A stretch of DNA of 27,017 nt from Actinomycetota bacterium (lineage in GTDB: Bacteria > Actinomycetota > Thermoleophilia > Solirubrobacterales > Thermoleophilaceae): positions 1-27,017 of the forward strand of contig VAXR01000030.1 of the NCBI GenBank assembly GCA_005885165.1, written 5' to 3'. Within the stretch, counting starts at the first letter, position 1; each line of letters starts with the position of its first letter. The notes under the pieces are model-generated. The model searched no databases. It had not been told where the DNA came from and was given only the letters and a program-made list of their open reading frames with translations. The translations under genes were made by a program, and so were the position numbers. Below are positions 17,704 through 24,616 of the stretch, one piece after another.

Positions 17704-18291
17704 ATGGCAGTTCCCCGCCCTGTCATGCTCGCGATCCTCGGCCTCGCGCTGATCGCTGGTGCGTTCCTCGTGACGAGGAGCGGCTCGAACCAGTCGGTCA
17801 CTCAGGCCAGCAAGCCGGCACCGCAGACACCCGTCAGCACGCCGCCGCAGCCTGCGACCAAGCCGGGGCTTCAGCTCCGGCATACGCCGGTCAAGCCGCT
17901 GCAGAGCACGCGGGCGCTGTCGCGCAAGCCCGTCGCCAAGCCGGTCGTCCACCCCCGCGTGGGGGCCGACGGCGAGATCCCGCCCCAGGCCGAGGCGGCT
18001 GCCACGGCGCTCGAGCAGGGCAAGGTCGTTGTCCTCTTCTTCACCCGCCCGGGATCTGCCGATGATGCTGCGACCGCCAGTTCCGTCAAGTCAGTCCGCG
18101 GAATGAAGGGGGTCTCGGTCTTCTCCGCGAACCTCGCCCAGATCGCCGCCTACCGGCAGATGCTCGCCGGAGTCGGCATCTCCGAGGTGCCCGCGGTGGT
18201 TGTCGTACGGCCCGGACGCCGCGCGGTCCTGTTCCAGGGCTACGTCGACTCCGAAACCCTCCACCAGAACGTCGCGGACGCGCTTCGATGA
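17704..18291 (+). CDS. Membrane-anchored thioredoxin-fold protein without cysteines, first gene of pilus operon
   Basis: A 195-residue protein of unknown function. It has an N-terminal membrane anchor (about residues 5-24), a Pro/Lys-rich linker (about 38-85) and a C-terminal domain (about 95-195) that reads like a thioredoxin fold. In that domain KVVVLFFTRPGSADDAATASSV stands where a WCxxC site would be, and ISEVPAVVVVRPGRRAVLFQGYVDSETL supplies the cis-Pro strand (Pro163) and last strand/helix. The whole protein has no cysteine, so it cannot act as a redox enzyme and may be a structural or binding module. ATG 17704 is chosen because GAGG lies 5 nt upstream and the membrane helix begins there. 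Its stop overlaps the pilB ATG (ATGA), tying it to pilus assembly. Confidence 0.8.
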   Translation: MAVPRPVMLAILGLALIAGAFLVTRSGSNQSVTQASKPAPQTPVSTPPQPATKPGLQLRHTPVKPLQSTRALSRKPVAKPVVHPRVGADGEIPPQAEAAATALEQGKVVVLFFTRPGSADDAATASSVKSVRGMKGVSVFSANLAQIAAYRQMLAGVGISEVPAVVVVRPGRRAVLFQGYVDSETLHQNVADALR

Positions 18292-20120
18292 ACGAGCCAC
18301 AGGCGCCGGCCGCCCTCGGGTCGCTGCCCCTCGACGAGCTGTCCGACCAGTCGGACCTCGCCGCCGATGAGCTCCAGCCCGGCGGCCCGGACGACGGCGA
18401 CGAGTCGCCCGGGCGGTTCGCCGGAATAACTCCCCCCAGGCGCCGCGGCGGCGCCGGCCGCTTCATCACCGACGTCATCGTCGAGCTCGGCTTCCTGCCG
18501 CAGTCGCGCGTCGACGCCGCGGTTGAGGAGGGCAGGGCCGCCGGCGGCTCGCCCGAGGAGGTGCTCCTGCAGTCGGGCGCGCTGAGCTCCGACCAGCTCG
18601 CCCGCGCGACCGCCGAGCGCTTCGGCCTCGACCACGTCGACCTGACCGTCTACCAGCCCGACGTCACCGCCGTCGGCCTCCTCACCCCGCAGGCCGCGCG
18701 GCGCTACAACGCCGTCCCGATCGGCTTCCACTCGAACGGGCACCTGCTCGTGGCGATGTCCGATCCGTCGAACGTCCTGGCGATCGACGACCTGAAGCTC
18801 ATGACGGGGTACGAGATCCGGCCCGCGGTCGCCTCGAGCGAGGACATCGGGGGCCTGATTGTGAAGATGAACCGCCTCGACGAGGCGGTCGCCGAGGCGA
18901 CGGAGGGCGAGGACGACGACGAAGAGGACCCGACGCTCGTCGCGGACATCCGCGCGTCCGCCACCGACGCGCCGACTATCAAGCTCGTCAACTCGATCAT
19001 CGCGCAGGCGGTCGAGGACGGCGCATCCGACGTCCACTTCGAGCCGCACGGCCGCGACATGCGCGTCCGCTTCCGCGTGGACGGCGTGCTCCACGAGACG
19101 ACCACGATCCCGCGCCGGATGATGCCCGGGGTCATCTCGCGGGTGAAGATCATGGCCGACCTGGACATCGCCGAGAAGCGGCTGCCCCAGGACGGTCGCG
19201 TGACGCTCCAGGTGGAGGGCCACCACGTCGACGTCCGCATCGTCACGCTGCCGTCGTCCGGCTCCGAGGGAGTCGTGATGCGCCTCCTCGACAAGGAGGC
19301 CGTACTGCTCACGCTCGACGCGCTCGGGATCCGCGACAGCGCACGGATCCGCTTCGAGGAGGGCTTCCAGCAGTCCTACGGCGCCGTCCTGGTGACCGGT
19401 CCCACGGGCTCCGGCAAGTCCACCACGCTCTACGCGGCGCTCAACACCGTCAACAGCGTCGAGAAGAACATCATCACGATCGAGGACCCGGTCGAGTTCC
19501 AGATCCCCGGCATCAACCAGATGCAGGTGAACCTCAAGGCGGGGCTCACCTTCGCCGCGGGCCTGCGCTCGATGCTGCGCGCCGACCCCGACATCATCAT
19601 GGTTGGCGAGATCCGGGACGGCGAGACGGCGCGGATCGCGGTCGAGGCCGCGCTCACCGGCCACCTCGTCCTCACCACGCTCCACACGAACGACGCCCCG
19701 TCGGCGGTCACCCGCCTCACCGAGATGGGCGTGGCGCCGTTCCTGACCGCGTCGGCCGTCGACGTGGTCGTGGCGCAGCGGCTGGCGCGCCGGCTCTGCA
19801 ACTACTGCAAGCGCCGCACGGTGCTCACGATGGAGACCCTGAAGGCCGCGAACTTCCCGGACGCCGCCTTCGACATCGAGGCGTACGAGCCGGTCGGCTG
19901 CGCGCGCTGCAGCCACACGGGCTACCGGGGCCGCGTCGGCATCTACGAGGTGATGACGCTGAGCGACGAGATCCGGGAGATGACGATTGCGCGGGAGTCC
20001 GCCGATGTGCTCCGCACAAAGGCCGTCTCGGATGGGATGAAGCTCCTCCGCGACGACGGCCTGGAGAAGGTGAAGCTCGGGGTCACCTCGATCGCGGAGG
20101 TTGCGCGGGTCGCGGCCTAG
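18288..20120 (+). CDS. pilB: Type IV pilus extension ATPase PilB
   Basis: Hexameric cytoplasmic ATPase that drives pilin polymerisation. It has 610 residues. An acidic, Pro/Gly-rich N-terminal stretch (1 to about 50) precedes an MshEN-like domain (about 55-150: GRFITDVIVELGFLPQSRVDAA and SPEEVLLQSGALSSDQLARA), a type that binds c-di-GMP in some relatives. The motor core has SDVHFEP, Walker A GPTGSGKST (371-379), the Asp box IEDPVEF, Walker B region DPDIIMVGEIRDGETA and His box TGHLVLTTLHTNDAPSA. A four-cysteine zinc site is at Cys504, Cys507, Cys538 and Cys541. A run EDDDEED lies before the core. The start overlaps the previous stop; pilT follows after 28 bp. Confidence 0.97.
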   Translation: MNEPQAPAALGSLPLDELSDQSDLAADELQPGGPDDGDESPGRFAGITPPRRRGGAGRFITDVIVELGFLPQSRVDAAVEEGRAAGGSPEEVLLQSGALSSDQLARATAERFGLDHVDLTVYQPDVTAVGLLTPQAARRYNAVPIGFHSNGHLLVAMSDPSNVLAIDDLKLMTGYEIRPAVASSEDIGGLIVKMNRLDEAVAEATEGEDDDEEDPTLVADIRASATDAPTIKLVNSIIAQAVEDGASDVHFEPHGRDMRVRFRVDGVLHETTTIPRRMMPGVISRVKIMADLDIAEKRLPQDGRVTLQVEGHHVDVRIVTLPSSGSEGVVMRLLDKEAVLLTLDALGIRDSARIRFEEGFQQSYGAVLVTGPTGSGKSTTLYAALNTVNSVEKNIITIEDPVEFQIPGINQMQVNLKAGLTFAAGLRSMLRADPDIIMVGEIRDGETARIAVEAALTGHLVLTTLHTNDAPSAVTRLTEMGVAPFLTASAVDVVVAQRLARRLCNYCKRRTVLTMETLKAANFPDAAFDIEAYEPVGCARCSHTGYRGRVGIYEVMTLSDEIREMTIARESADVLRTKAVSDGMKLLRDDGLEKVKLGVTSIAEVARVAA

Positions 20121-20148
20121 CCGCAGATGCCGATAAGGGGCCTAACCG

Positions 20149-21273
20149 ATGAACTTCGACTTCGCCGACATCCTGCTCGAGGTAGTCGAGACCGGAGCGT
20201 CCGACCTCCACCTCACCGCCGGTTCGCCGCCCATGGTGCGCGAACGCGGGCGGCTGCGCGCGCTCGACTACCCGCCGCTCACGCCGCAGGACACGCGCGA
20301 GATCGTCTACTCGATCCTCAACAACGAGCAGCGCAAGCGGCTCGAGACCGACTGGCAGATCGACCTCTCGTACGCGATCCCGAACAAGTCCCGCTTCCGC
20401 GTGAACGCGTTCTTCCAGCGGGCGTCGGTTGGCGCGGTCATGAGGACGATTCCTTCGGATATCCCCCAGCTCGAGGAGCTCGGCCTGCCGCCGGTGCTGC
20501 TCGACTTCACGCACAAGCCGCGCGGCTTCGTGCTCATTACCGGGCCGACCGGGTCCGGTAAGTCGACGTCGCTCGCCGCGATGGTCGACCGGATCAACGA
20601 GGAGCGCCACGAGCACATCCTCACGATCGAGGACCCGATCAAGTTCCTGCACCGCCACAAGCAGTGCATCGTCAACCAGCGCGAGCTCGGAACCGACGCG
20701 ACCTCCTTCGCCGAGGGGCTGAAGTCCGCCCTCCGCCAGGACCCGGACGTGATCCTCGTAGGCGAGATGCGCGACCTCGAGACGATGGCGACGGCCCTGA
20801 CCGCCGCCGAGACCGGCCACCTCGTCTTCGCGACGCTTCACACCCAGGACACGGCGCAGACCGTGGACCGGATCGTGGACGCGTTCCCGCCGTCCCAGCA
20901 GCACCAGGTGCGGGTCCAGCTCTCCGTCTCGCTCCAGGGGATTGTCACCCAGCAGCTCCTCCCGACTGCGGACGGCCAGGCGCGCGTGGCGGCTTGCGAG
21001 GTGCTCGTGCCGACGCCCGGCGTGCGCAACCTGATCCGCGAGGGCAAGACCCACCAGATCTACTCCGCGCTCCAGACGGGCGGCGCGCACGGCATGCAGA
21101 CGATGGACGCCGCGCTCGTCGACCTCGTCCGCCGCGGCGCCATCACGATGGAGCTCGCGGAGCGGCGCTCCTCGACGCCCGACGAGCTAAAGCGGCTCAT
21201 GGCGGGTGGATCCGGCGCGCCGATGCCCGCGATGAAGGTCCCGACGGGCAACGGCGGAATGGCGGTTGGCTAG
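20149..21273 (+). CDS. pilT: Type IV pilus retraction ATPase PilT
   Basis: Cytoplasmic ATPase that depolymerises the pilus and so powers twitching, DNA uptake or adhesion force. It has 374 residues. SDLHLTAGSPPMVR is the PilT N-terminal signature. Walker A is GPTGSGKST (132-140), the Asp box IEDPIKF, Walker B region DPDVILVGEMRDLETM and His box TGHLVFATLHTQDTAQTVDRIVD. The retraction-specific AIRNLIRE motif appears as GVRNLIREGKTHQIYS. It lacks the PilB zinc cysteines and N-terminal MshEN domain, which separates it from PilB. ATG 20149 has AAGGGG 8 nt upstream. The last 25 residues are Gly/Met-rich. pilC starts 3 bp after the stop. Confidence 0.97.
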   Translation: MNFDFADILLEVVETGASDLHLTAGSPPMVRERGRLRALDYPPLTPQDTREIVYSILNNEQRKRLETDWQIDLSYAIPNKSRFRVNAFFQRASVGAVMRTIPSDIPQLEELGLPPVLLDFTHKPRGFVLITGPTGSGKSTSLAAMVDRINEERHEHILTIEDPIKFLHRHKQCIVNQRELGTDATSFAEGLKSALRQDPDVILVGEMRDLETMATALTAAETGHLVFATLHTQDTAQTVDRIVDAFPPSQQHQVRVQLSVSLQGIVTQQLLPTADGQARVAACEVLVPTPGVRNLIREGKTHQIYSALQTGGAHGMQTMDAALVDLVRRGAITMELAERRSSTPDELKRLMAGGSGAPMPAMKVPTGNGGMAVG

Positions 21274-21276
21274 CCG

Positions 21277-22491
21277 ATGACCACGTTCGCCTTCAAGGCC
21301 GTCGACCTGGCGGGTGTGCCGACGCGCGGGGAGCTGGACGCCGACGACAAGCAGGCGGTCAACTCGCAGCTCCGTGCCAAGGGGCTGATCGTCCTCGACA
21401 TCGAGGAGCAGAAGACAACCGACCTGGGCGATTACTTCGGTCGCTGGCGCCGCGTCAAGTCGCAGGAGCTGACCGTGGCGACGCGCCAGCTCGCGACGAT
21501 GATCCAGTCGGGCATGTCGCTCCTGCGCGCGCTGTACGTGCTCGAGGAGCAGGCCCGCAGCGACAAGTTCCGCGAGGCGCTCACCTCGATCCGGATGGAC
21601 GTGGAAGCCGGCATCGCGCTGTCCGAGGCCCTGAAGCGCTACCCGACGATCTTCAACGCCCTCTACACCGCGATGGTCGGTGCCGGCGAGGCCGGCGGAA
21701 TCCTCGAGGAGACGCTCGAACGCGTGGCGGACCAGCTCGAGAAGGACGACTCGCTCAGGCGCCAGATCAAGGCCGCCCTGATGTACCCGATCCTGATCTC
21801 GACCTTCGCGGTGGTCGTCCTGCTGGCGCTCGTCGCGTTCCTCGTCCCGGTCTTCGAGAAGGTGTTCAAGGAGTTCGGCGGCCACCTGCCGGCGATCACG
21901 CAGTTCACGGTCGACTTCTCCCACATCGTCACCGGCGCGCCGTACCTGATCGTCGGGGGCGCGGTCGGAGTGGTGGTGGGCTTCCGCAAGTGGAAGAAGT
22001 CGTCGCGCGGCGCCCAGCAGTGGGACCGCTTCAAGCTGAAGGTGCCGTGGAAGATCGGCGATCTCGTGCAGAAGGTCGCGCTTGCGCGCTTCGCCCGCAC
22101 CTTCTCGGCGCTGATCGGGGCCGGCGTTCCGATGCTCCAGGCGATCGACATCACCGGGCGCACGTCCGGCAACAGCGTCATCGAGAAGGCGATGGACGCC
22201 GTCGGCGAGTCGGTCCGCGGCGGCGGCTCGTTGACAACGCCGATGCGCGCGGAGCCCACGGCCTTCCCGATAATGGTCACGCAGATGATCGCGGTGGGCG
22301 AGGAGACCGGCGCCCTCGAGCAGATGCTGAGCAAGATCGCCGACTTCTACGAGGACGAGGTCGCGGCGGGCCTGAAGGCCCTCACCTCGATCCTCGAGCC
22401 GCTGATGATCATCCTCGTCGGCGCGATCGTGGGCTTCATCGTCGTGGCGATGTACATGCCGATGTTCAAGGTCTACGACAACATCCGCTGA
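21277..22491 (+). CDS. pilC: Type IV pilus inner-membrane platform protein PilC
   Basis: Polytopic membrane protein of 404 residues on which the PilB and PilT motors act. It has the two repeated GspF domains of the family. Domain 1 (about 65-190) contains TRQLATMIQSGMSLLRALYVLEEQ and TAMVGAGEAGGILEETLERVADQLE. Domain 2 (about 270-390) contains FARTFSALIGAGVPMLQAIDIT and QMIAVGEETGALEQMLSKIADFYEDEV. Membrane helices follow at about 170-190 (ILISTFAVVVLLALVAFLVPVF), about 222-236 and at the C-terminus (ILVGAIVGFIVVAMYMPMF). The N-terminus MTTFAFKAVDLAGVPTRGELDADD is also typical. Its last 26 bp overlap the end of a convergent minus-strand gene. Confidence 0.97.
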   Translation: MTTFAFKAVDLAGVPTRGELDADDKQAVNSQLRAKGLIVLDIEEQKTTDLGDYFGRWRRVKSQELTVATRQLATMIQSGMSLLRALYVLEEQARSDKFREALTSIRMDVEAGIALSEALKRYPTIFNALYTAMVGAGEAGGILEETLERVADQLEKDDSLRRQIKAALMYPILISTFAVVVLLALVAFLVPVFEKVFKEFGGHLPAITQFTVDFSHIVTGAPYLIVGGAVGVVVGFRKWKKSSRGAQQWDRFKLKVPWKIGDLVQKVALARFARTFSALIGAGVPMLQAIDITGRTSGNSVIEKAMDAVGESVRGGGSLTTPMRAEPTAFPIMVTQMIAVGEETGALEQMLSKIADFYEDEVAAGLKALTSILEPLMIILVGAIVGFIVVAMYMPMFKVYDNIR

Positions 22492-22900
22492 CGACCAGGC
22501 GGCCCACTCGCACGGGCCGCCCCACAACGGGATCCAGCACCGCGTCGTAGCGGCCGGGCGCCGTCAGAAGCACGTCGAACGAGGCGGGCGTGCCGGGTTC
22601 GACCGGCTGCACGAGCCCTAGGCCGCGCAGCAACACCTCACCCGCCCTGGTCGATGCCACCTGCAGCGTCACGTGTGTTCCGGCGCGCAGCCGGCGCACA
22701 GGCGGCTTGCGGCCCGGCCTGTAGCGAAACGTGACCGAGGCCGACGCGCTCGGCGTGCGCGGTACGGGCGGCGGAGGCGCGACCTGGGTCGTGCGCGGCT
22801 CGCGCGGAACGCGGGTGCTCGGCACCCCCACGAGCGCCTCGACGGCGGCCACACCAAGGAGGACGACCGCCATCAGGAGCAGCGCCCGCCGCAGGTGCAT
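22466..22900 (-). CDS. Small membrane-anchored beta-rich protein, cupredoxin-like (function unknown)
   Basis: A 144-residue minus-strand protein in the middle of the pilus locus. It has an N-terminal signal or membrane anchor (RRALLLMAVVLLGVAAVEAL), a Pro-rich linker (VPREPRTTQVAPPPPVPRTP) and a beta-rich domain (HVTLQVASTRAGEVLLRGLGLVQPVEPG, ASFDVLLTAPGRYDAVL). The beta domain is laid out like cupredoxin-type domains of other actinobacterial exported proteins, but has none of the His/Cys/Met copper ligands in the expected places. ATG 22900 is preferred because the anchor starts there, although no Shine-Dalgarno is visible; TAGCAT 7 nt upstream could be a -10 giving a leaderless mRNA. It overlaps the pilC end by 26 bp and is divergent from pilA. 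Confidence 0.6.
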   Translation of the reverse strand: MHLRRALLLMAVVLLGVAAVEALVGVPSTRVPREPRTTQVAPPPPVPRTPSASASVTFRYRPGRKPPVRRLRAGTHVTLQVASTRAGEVLLRGLGLVQPVEPGTPASFDVLLTAPGRYDAVLDPVVGRPVRVGRLVVSGCCRRP

Positions 22901-22953
22901 GCGGCCGATGCTAAGGGCCGGGTCCGAAGTGAGCGGAACCTTGCGGGTGTCAT

Positions 22954-22981
22954 TAAAGCGACGCGTCGCCGGGGTCGATAA
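22954..22981 (+). promoter_or_regulatory. Sigma-28/WhiG-like promoter of the pilin gene
   Basis: TAAAG begins at 22954 and GTCGATAA spans 22974-22981, with 16 nt between TAAA and GTCGATAA. This differs from the FliA/WhiG-class consensus TAAA-N15-GCCGATAA by one -10 base and one spacer nucleotide. The predicted transcript would start near 22988, just ahead of the c-di-GMP aptamer, leaving a leader of about 170 nt. A second copy of the same element lies before pilM. Confidence 0.6.
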
Positions 22982-23004
22982 CTGGCCTAAAGCCAGACCA
23001 CGGC

Positions 23005-23095
23005 GCAAAAGGCAAACCCGCCGCGAGGTGGGGACGCAAAGCCACGGGGCTCGGGAATCAGGCTCAACCTGAGTCGGCCGGGTTACCGCCACGGA
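23005..23095 (+). promoter_or_regulatory. Cyclic-di-GMP-I (GEMM-I) riboswitch in the pilin leader
   Basis: The conserved GEMM-I core is plain: GCAAAAGGCAAACC, a P2 stem CCCGCC/GGTGGG closed by a GCGA (GNRA) tetraloop, then GGGACGCAAAGCCACGGG, a P3 arm with TCAGG/CCTGA, and GGGTTACCG closing toward the GGCG/CGCC outer stem. No intrinsic terminator follows. The 3' strand of P3, CCTGAGTC (23068-23075), can instead pair with GACTCAAGG (23140-23148, one bulged A), covering the start of the pilin Shine-Dalgarno AAGGAGGA (23145-23152). Ligand-stabilised P3 would therefore free the ribosome site, suggesting a translational ON switch. Aptamer identity is strong; the switching mechanism is inferred. 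The outer boundaries are approximate. Confidence 0.93.
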
Positions 23096-23159
23096 CAGGG
23101 TCCAAGGGGGCTTAGCCGCGGAGCTGGCGCAACAACCCAGACTCAAGGAGGACGAGTCA

Positions 23160-23603
23160 ATGCTGCGGAAGCTCCGCGAGCGTATTCAGGCCGAGGAGAG
23201 CGGTTTTACCCTTATCGAGCTCCTCGTCGTCATTTTGATCATCGGCATCCTTGCCGCGATTGCCCTGCCGGCCTTCCTCGGCCAGCAGGAGAAGGGCCAG
23301 GACGCGGACGCGAAGTCAAACGCCCGTAACCTGGTGTCGCAGATCGAGTCTTGCTTCGCAAGCGAGCAGGACTACACCAAGTGCACGAGCCCGGCCAACA
23401 CCGGTCTGCCGGTCGGCACCGGCACCGGCCAGGTCTCGGCCGCGTCGGCGTCGTCGTCTGACTACACCGTCACGGCCAAGTCGAAGGCCTCGAGCGGTGG
23501 GGTGCACACCTTCGTGATCACCAAGGCTAGTCTCGGTGGCGCGTCGACCCGCACCTGCACCCCGACGGGCCAGGGTGGTTGCCCGAGCAGCGGCAACTGG
23601 TAA
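23160..23603 (+). CDS. pilA: Type IV major pilin-like protein (prepilin)
   Basis: A 147-residue prepilin, the main candidate for the pilus fibre subunit. A 15-residue charged leader ends in Gly15, followed by the class III signal and N-terminal helix FTLIELLVVILIIGILAAIALPAF with Glu at position 5 of the mature protein. PilD would cut after Gly15. The globular part is Ser/Thr/Gly-rich with four cysteines (Cys65, Cys75, Cys133, Cys141), probably two disulfides, one closing a C-terminal loop as in many pilins. ATG 23160 has an excellent AAGGAGGA 7 nt upstream. The gene stands alone between a riboswitch leader and a strong hairpin, as suits a highly and separately regulated product. Confidence 0.95.
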   Translation: MLRKLRERIQAEESGFTLIELLVVILIIGILAAIALPAFLGQQEKGQDADAKSNARNLVSQIESCFASEQDYTKCTSPANTGLPVGTGTGQVSAASASSSDYTVTAKSKASSGGVHTFVITKASLGGASTRTCTPTGQGGCPSSGNW

Positions 23604-23627
23604 GAAGCAGCTTCGACGCTGTCTCTT

Positions 23628-23657
23628 CGAGAGGCGGGCCTCAGGGCCCGCCTCTCG
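23628..23657 (+). terminator. Strong hairpin terminator after the pilin gene
   Basis: A perfect 13-bp stem (23628-23640 with 23645-23657; core GAGAGGCGGGCC/GGCCCGCCTCTC) with a TCAG loop lies 24 bp after the pilin stop. Only a short TTT follows three bases later, so termination may be partial or aided by other factors. It separates abundant pilin mRNA from the downstream assembly genes. Confidence 0.8.
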
Positions 23658-23799
23658 GCGTTTCGGGAGCGCGTTCGGGCCGGGAAATCCCGCGCGCGCG
23701 GGCTCAAGTCGGGCCCCCCGCGAGCCGATCAGGAACTGAGCCCTCCCTCCGCGGAAGAACGCGGGCGAAACCGGGCCGGGCGCTCCTTAACCCTCACAG
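23658..23799. other. Spacer between pilin terminator and pilD
   Basis: This GC-rich spacer of about 140 bp contains a small hairpin CGGG-AAAT-CCCG (23681-23692) and the palindrome CCCGCGCGCGCGGG (23689-23702). No clear promoter is seen for pilD; TTAACC about 8 nt before its ATG might serve as a leaderless -10 but fits poorly. Confidence 0.35.
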
Positions 23800-24546
23800 A
23801 TGGAACTTGCCTTCGCAGCCCCCTTCGGCCTGATGATCGGGTCGTTCCTCAACGTGGTCGCCTACCGGCTGCCGCGCGGCGAGTCGCTCGTCTCGCCGGG
23901 CTCGCACTGCCCCGGCTGCGATCAGCCGATCCGGCCCTGGGACAACATCCCGGTCGTCTCCTGGCTCGTCCTTCGCGGCCGCTGCCGCAGCTGCGGCACG
24001 CGCATCTCGGCGCGCTATCCGCTGGTGGAGCTCCTCACTGCAGCGGTCTTCGCCGCCGTCGTGCTCACTCGCGGCCTGAACTCCGGCCTCGTGGTCGAGC
24101 TCCCGTTCGCGGCGATGCTCATCGCGGTGGCGGGCATCGATCTGGAGCACCGGATCGTCCCGAACAAGATCCTGGTGCCGATCGCCGTCTGGGCCGTCGG
24201 CGCCGGCGCGGTCGTGCACGCGCATGCGCTTCCCGAGCTGCTCGGCGCCGGCGCGGGCGCGTTCGCGTTCCTGCTGGTCGCCGCGCTCATCCATCCCGGA
24301 GGCATGGGGATGGGCGACGTGAAGCTCGCCGGCGTGATGGGGCTCTATTTGGGCGTCACGGTCATCCCGGCGCTCTTCATCGCGTTCCTGAGCGGGTCGC
24401 TCGTGGGCGTGGCGATGCTCGCGCGGCACGGCGCGAAGGGCCGCAAGAAGGGCGTTCCGTTCGCCCCGTTCCTGGCTCTAGGCGGGATCGCGGCGCTGCT
24501 GGCGGGCCATCAGCTCATCCACCTTTACACGCACCACTTCGTTTGA
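23800..24546 (+). CDS. pilD: Type IV prepilin peptidase / N-methyltransferase PilD
   Basis: Integral membrane aspartic protease that removes the prepilin leader and usually methylates the new N-terminus. It has 248 residues. The N-terminal helix GLMIGSFLNVVAYRLPRGESL precedes the cytoplasmic methylase-type domain with four zinc cysteines (Cys37, Cys40, Cys62, Cys65; CPGC...CRSC). The two catalytic aspartates are Asp114 (AGIDLEHRIVPN) and Asp173 (GMGMGDVKLA). Several hydrophobic helices follow, ending in PFAPFLALGGIAALLAG. Both domains are intact, so full bifunctional activity is expected. No Shine-Dalgarno is visible before ATG 23800. Its obvious substrate is the pilin encoded just upstream. 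Confidence 0.96.
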   Translation: MELAFAAPFGLMIGSFLNVVAYRLPRGESLVSPGSHCPGCDQPIRPWDNIPVVSWLVLRGRCRSCGTRISARYPLVELLTAAVFAAVVLTRGLNSGLVVELPFAAMLIAVAGIDLEHRIVPNKILVPIAVWAVGAGAVVHAHALPELLGAGAGAFAFLLVAALIHPGGMGMGDVKLAGVMGLYLGVTVIPALFIAFLSGSLVGVAMLARHGAKGRKKGVPFAPFLALGGIAALLAGHQLIHLYTHHFV

Positions 24547-24569
24547 GGCCGCGGCCCTCTCCGCGCGCC

Positions 24570-24596
24570 TAAAGGACTTCTCTCAGCGGTCGATAC
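24570..24596 (+). promoter_or_regulatory. Sigma-28/WhiG-like promoter of the pilMNO genes
   Basis: TAAA (24570-24573), a 15-nt spacer and GTCGATAC (24589-24596) match the FliA/WhiG-class consensus, and repeat the TAAAG/GTCGATA pair found before the pilin leader. Transcription would start near 24603, just ahead of the pilM Shine-Dalgarno AAGGAAG (24606-24612), leaving a short leader of about 14 nt. Confidence 0.55.
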
Positions 24597-24616
24597 CGGG
24601 TCTGTAAGGAAGCGAC

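Noticed and set aside
18240..19916. Minus-strand open frame opposite pilB
   Set aside because: Low-information Arg/Asp/Val-rich shadow with no domain; pilB is intact on the other strand.
20129..20136. GCCGATAA before pilT as a sigma-28-type -10
   Set aside because: It is a perfect -10 string, but no TAAA-like -35 lies 14-16 nt upstream and it merges with the pilT Shine-Dalgarno AAGGGG; probably chance.
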